Source: CADEDH01 sp039201605 (lineage in GTDB: Bacteria > Actinomycetota > Acidimicrobiia > Acidimicrobiales > SZUA-35). Taken from it: DNA of 64,000 nucleotides. The stretch spans positions 71,271 through 135,270 of the forward strand of contig JBCCRO010000015.1 of the NCBI GenBank assembly GCA_039201605.1, read 5' to 3'. Under the pieces are notes generated by a model. It was not told the origin of the DNA. It did not search any database and worked only from the letters and a program-made list of their open reading frames with translations. The translations under genes were made by a program, and so were the position numbers. Positions 40,691 to 48,852 of this stretch are shown here, in pieces (position 1 is the stretch's first letter; each line of letters begins with the position of its first letter).

Positions 40691-42745
40691 ATGAGTGATT
40701 CCACCCCCCTGGCCGCCGACGCGCCTCCTCGTCGGCGGCGGCTTCTCCCCCTGGCCATCGCCGCCCTCCTGGTGGGAGGTGTGGTCATGGCCTTCACCTC
40801 GGCGGCCCAGAGCGCCCCGGCCGACATCGTGGTCTACGACGATGCCGTGGGCGAGGGCTTCGCCGACTGGTCGTGGGCCGAGGTCGACCTGGCCGCCACC
40901 GGGCAGGTGGCCGAGGGCATCACCGCAATCGAGGTGGACATGGCCCCGTGGGGTGGTCTGTCGTTGGGTCACTACGAGAACGTGACGCCGGCCGATGGCG
41001 CCGTCCTCCGCTTCGCCGTCCACGGCGGGGCCAACGGGTCGGTCACGCTGAACGTCGTGGCGATGAGCGGTTCGTTCGCCGCCGCCGGTGGCGGCCAGCG
41101 GGTGGAGGCGCCCGGCAACCGGTGGACGACGTTCGAGATCCCGCTGGCCGACCTCGGGGTGACCGGGGCCGTCGGCGGTTTCTGGTGGCAGACCCAGGGC
41201 CAGGCCGACCCGGCCCCGATCTTCATCGACGATGTCCGGATCGTCTCGGCTGACGCCCCGGAGCCGCCGCCGCCCGCCACCACAGCGCCCCCGACCACGG
41301 TGCCCACCACGACGGCGCCGCCCACCACTGCGCCGCCCACCACTGCGCCGGCGGAACCGGTGCCCCCGACGATCGGTGGCGAGACCACCGTCGCCGGGCC
41401 GCCGACCACGGCCCCCGGGGCGGGAGACGACTGGACGACGGCGCCGGTCGACTGGGTGTTCACCGAGACCTTCGATGGTGACCCGGCGTCGCCATCGCAG
41501 GACCTGCTGCCCGACGACTTCGAGTTCGTCGCCACCCACCGGAGCCACCCGGGCCACCACTTCTCCAAGACGTACAGACCGTTCCTGGTCGACCACGCCG
41601 AGAACTGCGCCGGGCCCAACCCCGAGGTGTCGCCCCTCCCCCAGCGCTACGTCGAGACCCGGCAGGACACCAACGGCTCGAACCCCGACGAGACCTTCTT
41701 CATCTGCAAGAACCACATGATGTCGTCGATGGGCGACGTGGAGGGTTACTCGGTGAGCGCGTTCTGGCCGAGGCAGGAGTTCGACTTCGGCGACGGCGGG
41801 TTCCTCGAGTTCGAGGTGAACATCAACGACGCCCATGCCGTGCGGAGCTGGTGGGAGATCATGATCGCCCCCCGGGATCAGCTGAAGGTGGGGTCCGGTC
41901 CGGTGGACTCGCCCATCGACGAGACCTACCCCGAGGATCGGATCGTGCTCGACTTCCGCCGCAACGTGCGCACGATCAAGGTCGGCACCGGAGCGCTGGC
42001 GCCCGAGGGGTGGCTGGCCAAGGAGACCGAGCGGGGCCGGTGGGACTGGGCCTGGTGGCGGGACAAGCACCCGGAAGACCCGGCCCTCGATGACCGTCGG
42101 GTGCGGCGGACGATGCGGATCTGGCTCGACGACGACACCGTCCATTGGGCCATCGAGACCGCTGATGGCGGCTTCGACACCTGGAACGTGGACGTGCCCG
42201 GTGGGCTGCCCTTCGATCAGGGGCTGGTGTTGTTCAAGACGCACGCCTACAACCCGACCAAGGACGGCAACACCGACACCTACACCTTCCACTGGGACAA
42301 CATCCGCTTCGACGGTCCCGATGTCGGTCGCTACGACGTCTATGAGGCCGACGACGTGGTGTACCTCCAGCGAGACGGCGACCGGCGGATCGGCGAGACC
42401 GAGACGGTGACCATCGAACTGCCCGCCGACCTGGCGGCGCTGGGCGACGACGGCTCCGGTACGGAGCTTGTGCTGTTCGGGCAGCTCCATCAGCCCAAGA
42501 CGGGCCAGGTGCTGCTCAGCATCAACGGCGGCCCGGCCCAGGCCGTCGATCCGTATCAGTACGACCACAACAACTGCCACAGCGTGAACTGGAAGAGCTT
42601 CCGCCTGCCGCTCGATCCGACCCAGCTCCAACCCGGGGAGAACACGCTCACGTGGACCATCGGACCCCGCCCGGATTGTCTTGCCGGCGACTATTTGTGG
42701 GACGGCTTCTCGGTGAAGTTCCTCCAGATCCAGGCGGACCGGTAG
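40691..42745 (+). CDS. Large secreted protein, two domains joined by a Thr/Pro linker
   Basis: 684 residues, ATG 40691. Arg-rich N-terminus plus hydrophobic segment LLPLAIAALLVGGVVMAFTSAAQSAPA form a signal peptide. Residues about 38-180 look like a carbohydrate-binding beta-sandwich (ITAIEVDMAPWGGLSLGHYE, ending APIFIDDVRIV). A linker of TTAPPTT-like repeats (about 186-225) leads to a large C-terminal region of about 430 residues. That region has concanavalin/LamG-like features (WVFTETFDGDP, GGFLEFEVNINDAHAVRSWWEIM, TFHWDNIRFDGP). No glycosidase catalytic motif is identifiable. Likely an extracellular carbohydrate-binding or -acting protein; exact role unknown. Its last 98 bp overlap the convergent HNH gene. 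Confidence 0.72.
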   Translation: MSDSTPLAADAPPRRRRLLPLAIAALLVGGVVMAFTSAAQSAPADIVVYDDAVGEGFADWSWAEVDLAATGQVAEGITAIEVDMAPWGGLSLGHYENVTPADGAVLRFAVHGGANGSVTLNVVAMSGSFAAAGGGQRVEAPGNRWTTFEIPLADLGVTGAVGGFWWQTQGQADPAPIFIDDVRIVSADAPEPPPPATTAPPTTVPTTTAPPTTAPPTTAPAEPVPPTIGGETTVAGPPTTAPGAGDDWTTAPVDWVFTETFDGDPASPSQDLLPDDFEFVATHRSHPGHHFSKTYRPFLVDHAENCAGPNPEVSPLPQRYVETRQDTNGSNPDETFFICKNHMMSSMGDVEGYSVSAFWPRQEFDFGDGGFLEFEVNINDAHAVRSWWEIMIAPRDQLKVGSGPVDSPIDETYPEDRIVLDFRRNVRTIKVGTGALAPEGWLAKETERGRWDWAWWRDKHPEDPALDDRRVRRTMRIWLDDDTVHWAIETADGGFDTWNVDVPGGLPFDQGLVLFKTHAYNPTKDGNTDTYTFHWDNIRFDGPDVGRYDVYEADDVVYLQRDGDRRIGETETVTIELPADLAALGDDGSGTELVLFGQLHQPKTGQVLLSINGGPAQAVDPYQYDHNNCHSVNWKSFRLPLDPTQLQPGENTLTWTIGPRPDCLAGDYLWDGFSVKFLQIQADR

Positions 42746-43919
42746 CGGCGAATCGTCGAGGTGGTGCCGTGAGCGCATGACAGGAACCGTCCGGTCGGTG
42801 GATCCGGAGGCGTCGATCGGGCAGCAGCTCGATCGACCACCGCCCTTCGTGGACCCGGTGGTGATGCTCCGAGCACAGCGGCACCAGGTTGGCCAGATCG
42901 GTCCGGCCACCGACGCTCCAGGGTGTGAGGTGGTGGAGCTGGCACCAACCGAGCGGACGGTGGCAGCCCTCCCAGGCGCACCCCGAGTACATCGCCCGGA
43001 TCGCCGTCCACTGTGCGGAGGTGGCGGTGCGGTACCGGCGTCCGACGTTTATCGGCAGGCCGGTGTCGTCCACCGTCACCTCCTGCTCGACGGCGTCGCA
43101 TCGGAGGCGGGCGGTGGCCTCGTCGCAAAGCTCATGACCGTGCCCGGTCTCACCTCGCCCCGTCGCCGCGTCGACCACGAGCGTCACATGCGCCCGTGAT
43201 GTTCCACGAGGCCCCTCCCCAGTCACGAGATCGACCAGCGCCGCGGCCGCCAAGTGCGCGTCCTTCGTGATCGGCGCATCGGACGCAGCGGCGAGCGAAG
43301 CGGTGTGCCGGTCGAGTGCGGTGGTGACCGCTTCGTAGCGTTCGGGGTCGAGCAGGGCATGGAGGTGGCCCATGCCGGTGGCGTCGTCGAACCAGTGGCG
43401 CACCTGCGATGCCGCACGCCGCTCGACCGCGGTGCGCCTCGGCTCGTCGGGCGCAGCAGCGGCGACGGCCCGCTTGACGACGGTGTCGAACGTGTCGGCC
43501 GGAAGCCGAGCGGCCTGCCGGGTCAGCTCGGCGGTATCGACGACGGCGAGGCCGTCATCGGTCAGCGGATCGAGATGACGAACCAGGGAGTCGAGCTGGG
43601 CGCCTCCGAGCGCGCCAGTCGCCAGGCCGTGCTCGAACTGCGGGATCCGACCGACGAGGCGGGCGCGTTGCGCCTCACCCCGGGCCGTCCGGCCGCGCAC
43701 CGAACCGTCGCCTCGCAACACGTCGGCCGCGTCGCCTGAGCGTCCGGCCGCTGCGAGCGCATCCGCTCGTCGACCCACGAGGGTGATGGCGGCATCGACC
43801 GAGGATTGAAGACGGCGGAGCAGCCGCAATCGTTCCGCCAGCGCATCTGCGGCGAGCGCATCGATGCCGTCGCGAAAACGCGGCACCATCACATCGACGG
43901 CCTCTTCGAGCACCTGCAT
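42648..43919 (-). CDS. DUF222/13E12-repeat family HNH endonuclease, SOS-regulated
   Basis: 423 residues, ATG 43917-43919 with GAGGAGG 11 bases upstream. The N-terminal DUF222 (13E12) region is helical (ALAERLRLLRRLQSSVDAAITL). The C-terminal HNH nuclease motif is clear: CAWEGCHRPLGWCQLHHLTPWSVGGRTDLANLVPLCSEHHHRVH, two cysteine pairs with the DNA-cutting histidines. These proteins are abundant in actinobacteria; a role in DNA repair or mobile-DNA biology is presumed. An SOS box overlies the promoter about 120 bp upstream. The final 35 residues are low complexity and overlap the convergent secreted-protein gene. Confidence 0.88.
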   Translation of the reverse strand: MQVLEEAVDVMVPRFRDGIDALAADALAERLRLLRRLQSSVDAAITLVGRRADALAAAGRSGDAADVLRGDGSVRGRTARGEAQRARLVGRIPQFEHGLATGALGGAQLDSLVRHLDPLTDDGLAVVDTAELTRQAARLPADTFDTVVKRAVAAAAPDEPRRTAVERRAASQVRHWFDDATGMGHLHALLDPERYEAVTTALDRHTASLAAASDAPITKDAHLAAAALVDLVTGEGPRGTSRAHVTLVVDAATGRGETGHGHELCDEATARLRCDAVEQEVTVDDTGLPINVGRRYRTATSAQWTAIRAMYSGCAWEGCHRPLGWCQLHHLTPWSVGGRTDLANLVPLCSEHHHRVHEGRWSIELLPDRRLRIHRPDGSCHALTAPPRRFAATGPPGSGGTSPRSRPTNSRRQDNPGGVRWST

Positions 43920-44035
43920 CGAGCAACGCCTCCTCGGCGGAAGCTCCGCAGGCCATGCACCAGCCAAAGGGCACGGGCAATCGGTCTGCGGAGAACAACC
44001 AGTGAGCGGAGGCCGAGACCTCGAAGGCCTCTCAC

Positions 44036-44062
44036 CTTATCGAACATACGTTCGATTGTCAA
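44036..44062 (-). promoter_or_regulatory. LexA (SOS) box within the HNH-gene promoter
   Basis: The palindrome TCGAACATACGTTCGA (44040-44055) matches the mycobacterial/actinobacterial LexA box TCGAAC-N4-GTTCGA exactly and is symmetrical one base further on each side. On the minus strand a consensus -35 TTGACA lies at 44062-44057 and a -10-like GATAAG at 44041-44036, 15 bases apart, so LexA would sit between and on them. Target: the DUF222/HNH gene. Confidence 0.85.
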
Positions 44063-44072
44063 GCGGTGTCTG

Positions 44073-45308
44073 CTAGCCGAGGAGGCTGAGCCAGGCGAGG
44101 ACGGCGCCGGACAGGGCGACGGCGGTGCCGATGAGCCACTGCCAATTGTCGGTGACGAAGCCACGGATGCGGGCGCCAGGGCCGATGGCCACCTCGATGG
44201 TGCGGTGGAGGACGGGGAGGCTGAGCGTCGAGCCGCCGGTCGGGCCCTGCCCCGGGAGGGTGGCCGAGATGCTGACCCAGATGTACTGCCGCCCGTGTTC
44301 GGTGGCCTCGACGGCGAAGGTCCAGTCGGTGGGGCGCTGGGAGGAGACCGGCTGGGTCTCCTCGCTGAGCGAGGTGAGGCGGAGGCCGTCGCTGGTCGAG
44401 GCCCGGACCTTCATCAGGCCCGTCGTCTCGACCGACTCCACGTGGGGGCGGCCGGTGCCGGGGAGGGCGTCGAGGAGGAGCTGGTCGAGGTCGGTGTTGC
44501 GGATGATGCGGACGGCGAACTGCTCGGTGGCGCCGACGGCCATGGCGGTCGGCGGGTTGAAGGCGATGCGACCGTCCTGGAGCTGTCGAGCCAGCAGTTG
44601 GTCGACCGGGTCGGGAGTCGACGGCCGGAGGATCGGCACCTGCCCCGTGTGATCCTGGGTGCGGGGAGGCGCCTGGTACGGCTGACCCGGCGGCGGGTGC
44701 CGCCTGCCGGACTGCGTCGGCGCACCCGAACCTGGCGGGGGCGGCTGACCCGGAGGTTGCGTAGGCGACCCGATCGTCGCCGGGGGCGGTCGACCAGCGG
44801 ACTGCGTGGGCCAAACGGGGCCACCCACGCCGGGCCCGGACGGTGGACGCAGCGACCCGGGGCCACCAACATCGCCGCCCTGGGCCGGGTCAGTCGGCCA
44901 GGCGAACGGCGCTCGATGTCCGGTGAGGTCGAGCACCTTCTCGGTGGCGATCGTCGGAGGCGGGGCGGGCGGCTGGGGCAGGAGGCGGGGGCGGACCCAG
45001 CGGGCCCACACCTCGTCGAGTCGGTCGGCAGTGAGGGTGCGGCTGGTGATGGTGACGAGGAGGCTGTCGGGTCCGTGGGTGCCGACGGCGACGGTGCCGA
45101 GTTCGATGGCGGTGATCTCGCTCGGGGCGACGGCGGACTGCGGCCACAGGGTGGCGATGGCGTCGGGTTGGGCCGGGGCGTCGTCGAGGGCGAGGCGGAC
45201 CGTGGCCAGGAAGGCGTTGGCGTCGGGCGCGCCGGAGAACACGGTGATGCGCAGGGCGGCAGCGGTGGTGGGCGGCGGCCCCGTCGGGCGTTGCGGACTC
45301 GACCCCAT
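44073..45308 (-). CDS. Membrane-anchored protein with Pro-rich middle; possible conflict-system effector
   Basis: 411 residues, ATG 45306-45308. N-terminal soluble domain about residues 14-110 (AALRITVFSGAPDANAFLATVRLALDD ... LLVTITSRTLTADRLDEVWARWV). Then comes a Pro/Gly/Gln-rich region of about 110 residues. A second domain at about 230-380 has beta-sandwich character (GRIAFNPPTAMAVGATEQFAVRI ... HVESVETTGLMKVRASTSD ... LSEETQPV ... DWTFAVEATEHGRQYIWVSISA). The protein ends in one transmembrane helix (WLIGTAVALSGAVLAWLSLLG). The second domain reminds me of beta-sandwich domains attached to CHAT/caspase or TIR effectors in actinobacterial conflict systems; this is pattern memory, not alignment. 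It lies 50 bp after a winged-helix protein gene. Confidence 0.6.
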   Translation of the reverse strand: MGSSPQRPTGPPPTTAAALRITVFSGAPDANAFLATVRLALDDAPAQPDAIATLWPQSAVAPSEITAIELGTVAVGTHGPDSLLVTITSRTLTADRLDEVWARWVRPRLLPQPPAPPPTIATEKVLDLTGHRAPFAWPTDPAQGGDVGGPGSLRPPSGPGVGGPVWPTQSAGRPPPATIGSPTQPPGQPPPPGSGAPTQSGRRHPPPGQPYQAPPRTQDHTGQVPILRPSTPDPVDQLLARQLQDGRIAFNPPTAMAVGATEQFAVRIIRNTDLDQLLLDALPGTGRPHVESVETTGLMKVRASTSDGLRLTSLSEETQPVSSQRPTDWTFAVEATEHGRQYIWVSISATLPGQGPTGGSTLSLPVLHRTIEVAIGPGARIRGFVTDNWQWLIGTAVALSGAVLAWLSLLG

Positions 45309-45358
45309 GGGTGGGGTCGACCCTAGTCGCCGCCGGTCAACGGTCTCAGCGGTGGTGG

Positions 45359-46027
45359 CTACTGGCCGGGAGTGGAGGCGGCGGCTTCGTAGCGGGCGGT
45401 CTCGGTGGCCCGGTCGAGGCCGAGGGAGGCCAGGAGGTCCTCGTGGAGCTCGAACCAGACGGTGTGGTAGGAGTCGACGAGGGGGTCGGCCAGCCAACGG
45501 TGGTCGCCGTCGAGGACGTGGTCGAGGGCGTCGACGAGGCGACTGCGGTGGATCTCGAAGCGGGAAAGGATGCCGGCCAGGCCGTAGAGGAGGGGGCGGA
45601 TCTCCCGGTCGATCAGTTGGAGTTCGTCGAGGACGGACTGGTCGTAGGCGGGGTCGTCGTGGCGGTTGACGATGGTGGCGCCGTCGTCGTCGGTGCGGAC
45701 CTGCCAGCGGGTGCAGAGGGCGAGGAAGCGGGCGTTGACCGGGAGGAAGGTGCGGTAGACGGTCTCGACGGAGGCCCGACGGCCGGGGGCGGCGTCGAGC
45801 TCGTCGGCCAGGAGGCGTTCGTGGTGGGTACGGCCCTGGTCGGTGAGAACCCAACCGTTGCGGTGGGTCTCGCGGAACTCGACATGTCCACCGGCTGCCA
45901 GCGCCTCCAGTGCCGACGAGAGGTCGGCCGAGGTCACCGGCAGGAGGCCGGCGAGGGTGTCGGTGGCCGACAGCCCCTTGAGTCGGAGGCCGTGGAGCGC
46001 GAGCAGGGCGGGATCTGAGCTGCTCAT
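45359..46027 (-). CDS. Winged-helix (MarR-like) regulatory protein
   Basis: 222 residues, ATG 46025-46027. Residues about 8-75 form a winged helix (ALLALHGLRLKGLSATDTLAGLL, then ADLSSALEALAAGGHVEFRETHRNGWVLTDQGRTHHERLL), with the GWVLTDQGR wing typical of MarR-like proteins. The remaining 140 residues are mainly helical (YDQSVLDELQLIDREIRPLLYGLAGILSRFEIHRSRLVDALDHV) and may bind a ligand or partner. Probably a DNA-binding regulator co-transcribed with the membrane-anchored protein downstream. Confidence 0.65.
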   Translation of the reverse strand: MSSSDPALLALHGLRLKGLSATDTLAGLLPVTSADLSSALEALAAGGHVEFRETHRNGWVLTDQGRTHHERLLADELDAAPGRRASVETVYRTFLPVNARFLALCTRWQVRTDDDGATIVNRHDDPAYDQSVLDELQLIDREIRPLLYGLAGILSRFEIHRSRLVDALDHVLDGDHRWLADPLVDSYHTVWFELHEDLLASLGLDRATETARYEAAASTPGQ

Positions 46028-46251
46028 AGGACGCGAGGCTACCAGTGCGGCCCGATCAGGCTCGATTTGGCGACATCAAGCACAGTCGGCGGGCTGTCCG
46101 GCGCCGGGCCTGGGCGGGCCTGGGGGCCATCCGCACTACTTGGCTGGGGAAGTCTCATCAACGCCCCGGCCGGGCCGATCCCTTCGTGGTCGGGCCGTTG
46201 ACCTTTGGATCATCGGCCTGACCCAGTCGGGCGGCGGACCCTGACGCCATG

Positions 46252-46285
46252 CTCAGGGATCGGGTTGTGGGGCCCGATCCCTGAG
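46252..46285. terminator. 13-bp perfect-stem hairpin after the exopolysaccharide operon
   Basis: CTCAGGGATCGGG (46252-46264) and CCCGATCCCTGAG (46273-46285) pair perfectly around an 8-base loop. It lies 32 bp beyond the stop of the flippase gene at the end of the minus-strand exopolysaccharide operon. There is no T-tract, as is usual for GC-rich actinobacterial terminators. The rest of the 289-bp gap (46028-46316) shows no gene. Confidence 0.7.
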
Positions 46286-46316
46286 ATGGCTGATCACTCG
46301 ACGCAGCGGACTGGGG

Positions 46317-47570
46317 TCACGGATGCATCCCCAGGGCCTCGTTTGTGGCCCGTTGGGCTTGCTGGACTGTCACCCATGCAACGAAGCCGTTGGCCCACAA
46401 CACCGACAACATCATGCCTAGGGCAACTAGCGTCAGGCTTGCTGTATAGCGGCCAGCAATCAGCCCACAAAGGACTGGGACGACAGCGCCGTAGCGTGCC
46501 ACTAGCAAGACCTTCATATGGCCGCGCATGCGAACGAAACTCAAGAATGGAGTGCCGGCAGCTCGGACGACAAAGGCGAGGCCCAGCGCCGCAAACACAC
46601 CTGGATTCCACGCTTGCCGAGCGATCGAGCCTGGATACCCGTCACTCTCTAAAGCGGCCCATCCGACGATCGCGATTGCAACTACGGCAGCGGTTGCAAC
46701 CCAACCAGACCAGACAGCGGATCTTGCCAAGCTCGTCGTCGCCGTTGAACGGGCATACCTCACGCTGAGCCGCTTCCGTAGAACGTCGACCCCAATAGAC
46801 GGCGGCCCGAACACTGACTGCAGTAGCCGCATCTGACCCGCTGCCACGGGCCCAACAAAGAAGCCTGCGAATCCACTCACTCCGGCAGTCGACAACATCG
46901 CAAGCAACGTCTCGAGCCCAAGAGCCGCGGAATCTCGACGATTGCGAGGGTCCCCCGATCTACGTCTCGGCACTGTCCGCCAGTCCGGAAGGACAGGCAC
47001 CAGGGCGAGCAGAGCGGGACAGAGCCAGACGGCAACCATCACTTCTGCGCTCCACGGCCCGTCGAACTGAAGCAGTGCAGCACATAGCGCTAGCAGCCAA
47101 CAGCACTCCGATACCACTGCACGAAACGCCGATCCGGACTGAACAGCGAGGTAGCGGAAGACCTCCTGAAGGCTCACCACGACTAGGGCCGCTGCACCCA
47201 GGCCTAAGGCGCTGATTCGCCATCCGATAGTGCTCCCTGCAAGAAGACCACCGACCACTGCAGAAAGCGGAGCGAGCTCGAGCGCACGCCTCGAAACAGC
47301 CAAGGTGAGGAAATCAGGCGACGCCGCGCCTGATTCGCGCAGTCCCCCCTCACCCGCATAACTTCGCATGAACGCCACCCAGGCAATCGAGAACGAGTAG
47401 TAGGTGGCAAACCAACCAAACTCCTCAGCGCCAGCCAACGCCGAGGACGCAAGCACCGTAGCGAGATTCGTAAAACCCGAGAGGGCTTGATCAACCGCAG
47501 TCAGTGCAGACTGAGCTGCAGGTCCGGATCCCGCCTTAGCCGACCGACTGCTTCTTGTCGTGCTTGCCAT
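46317..47570 (-). CDS. Polysaccharide flippase-like membrane protein
   Basis: 417 residues with about ten to twelve hydrophobic segments and no catalytic motif. The opening (ALTAVDQALSGFTNLATVLASSALAGAEEFGWFATYYS) resembles Wzx-type oligosaccharide flippases of the MOP superfamily. Later features are NRRDSAALGLETLLAMLSTAGVSGFAG and LRKRLSVRYARSTATTSLARSAVWSGW. It is last in the exopolysaccharide operon, next to a polymerase-like protein, the normal Wzx/Wzy pairing. The annotated start overlaps the polymerase gene by 70 bp; a later start is possible. GC is lower than in the flanking core genes. Confidence 0.72.
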   Translation of the reverse strand: MASTTRSSRSAKAGSGPAAQSALTAVDQALSGFTNLATVLASSALAGAEEFGWFATYYSFSIAWVAFMRSYAGEGGLRESGAASPDFLTLAVSRRALELAPLSAVVGGLLAGSTIGWRISALGLGAAALVVVSLQEVFRYLAVQSGSAFRAVVSECCWLLALCAALLQFDGPWSAEVMVAVWLCPALLALVPVLPDWRTVPRRRSGDPRNRRDSAALGLETLLAMLSTAGVSGFAGFFVGPVAAGQMRLLQSVFGPPSIGVDVLRKRLSVRYARSTATTSLARSAVWSGWVATAAVVAIAIVGWAALESDGYPGSIARQAWNPGVFAALGLAFVVRAAGTPFLSFVRMRGHMKVLLVARYGAVVPVLCGLIAGRYTASLTLVALGMMLSVLWANGFVAWVTVQQAQRATNEALGMHP

Positions 47571-48850
47571 TCAATAAACCAGACCACTAGTAGCGTCGGA
47601 ACTATCCAACCGAACCATCGAACGGCGGATTGCCCGCCGAATCCAAGCTCGAGTATCTGCAGGCCGAAAGCTGCTGCAAACGGGAGCGAGCCGTACTTCC
47701 TGATCGTGTTGCCGAGCGCCGACAGCAAAAAACCTGACAGCAACGCTCCCACCAGCAGACCGAACCAACCGAACGACAAGTACCATTCACCGACCCCACC
47801 GACGGGCCAACCATTCAAAATCTGCGGTTCATATATCTGGCGGAACTCCGCACCTATCGCTACGCCCTCTGGCTTACCTGACCACAGCAGCCGTGGCACT
47901 ACGCCGAGAAGTCCGTCCATAAAAGGCTGAGCCCCCCAGTAGCTGTGCACCTCCGGGAAGTCTCGTGTGGCCAAAGTGAATGCCTCAAAATAGGTAGCGT
48001 TTGCTGATAGACTCGCCTGTCTCCAGATTGGCTCGCTAGCAACTTTTCCACTGATGCCTCCACCTATGGCTCCATCCCTCCACCGTCGAAGGGCGATCGA
48101 TAGCCCCAATAGGAGGGGGATGGTCGCTGGAGCCAAGAGCACGAGCCGTGCCAGGTCGATGCGGGCGCTCACGCTCGACCGCAGCATGCTAACTACGATA
48201 AGTGCAGCTAGCACCACAAGCACTCGCCGGCTCCCCCATATCATTACAGTTGCTGCGAACCCGGTCGAGGAGATCCAGTAGCAGAGACTCTTCAAACGGT
48301 CTCTCTCGTCGAGAGCCAGATGTGAAGCCCAGAGCATCCCGGCAATCGGAATGAACTGAAGGAAAAAGAGACCACCAAGAGCCTTCTCGGCCTTGCTTGC
48401 CGCAATCGTGTCTTCGATGCCGCCAGCCTCTGACGCAACCACGGCTACAGCTACCGCTGACCCAACAGCAGCAGCGACGAGAAGCAGGTGGCGGAGCCGA
48501 CTCGTCGAGATGGCCCGGAGTGAGCCCCCCACTAAGCGCCGCGGCGCCACCAGCCGGCGCCCCAACACCACCCCGACCGAGACCAACGCTTGCCACACCA
48601 CCAGCGCAACCAGCGCGTCCTCGACCGCCCTGGCCTGGTCCGGAACGCCCTCGGACCCTAGGGCTGGGAAAATAAAGCTATCCAGCCCCATCACGAGGAG
48701 GCCAGCCCGAAAAAGGAAGAAGCCGGCGAACCCGACCACATAGAAGTCCACAACGTGACCGAGCCGCCCACGATCAAGAAGCCATAGCCCGATGGTGATA
48801 TACAGCAGCTGCACAAACAACAGGAGGGCAAACAGACTGAGCAAACTCAA
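47501..48850 (-). CDS. O-antigen/oligosaccharide polymerase-like membrane protein (Wzy type)
   Basis: 449 residues; TTG start two bases after the stop of the glycosyltransferase. About eleven to twelve membrane segments with a long extracytoplasmic loop late in the protein (GGGISGKVASEPIWRQASLSANATYFEAFTLATRDFPEVHSYWGAQPFMDGLLGVVPRLLWSGKPEG). That pattern (a repeat region, ...FPRLLW.GKP) is typical of O-antigen polymerases of the OPG/Wzy kind. Joins repeat units on the outer face of the membrane. Codon use is visibly AT-richer than in core genes, suggesting transfer. Confidence 0.78.
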   Translation of the reverse strand: MSLLSLFALLLFVQLLYITIGLWLLDRGRLGHVVDFYVVGFAGFFLFRAGLLVMGLDSFIFPALGSEGVPDQARAVEDALVALVVWQALVSVGVVLGRRLVAPRRLVGGSLRAISTSRLRHLLLVAAAVGSAVAVAVVASEAGGIEDTIAASKAEKALGGLFFLQFIPIAGMLWASHLALDERDRLKSLCYWISSTGFAATVMIWGSRRVLVVLAALIVVSMLRSSVSARIDLARLVLLAPATIPLLLGLSIALRRWRDGAIGGGISGKVASEPIWRQASLSANATYFEAFTLATRDFPEVHSYWGAQPFMDGLLGVVPRLLWSGKPEGVAIGAEFRQIYEPQILNGWPVGGVGEWYLSFGWFGLLVGALLSGFLLSALGNTIRKYGSLPFAAAFGLQILELGFGGQSAVRWFGWIVPTLLVVWFIEWQARQEAVGRLRRDPDLQLSLH

Positions 48851-48852
48851 CC

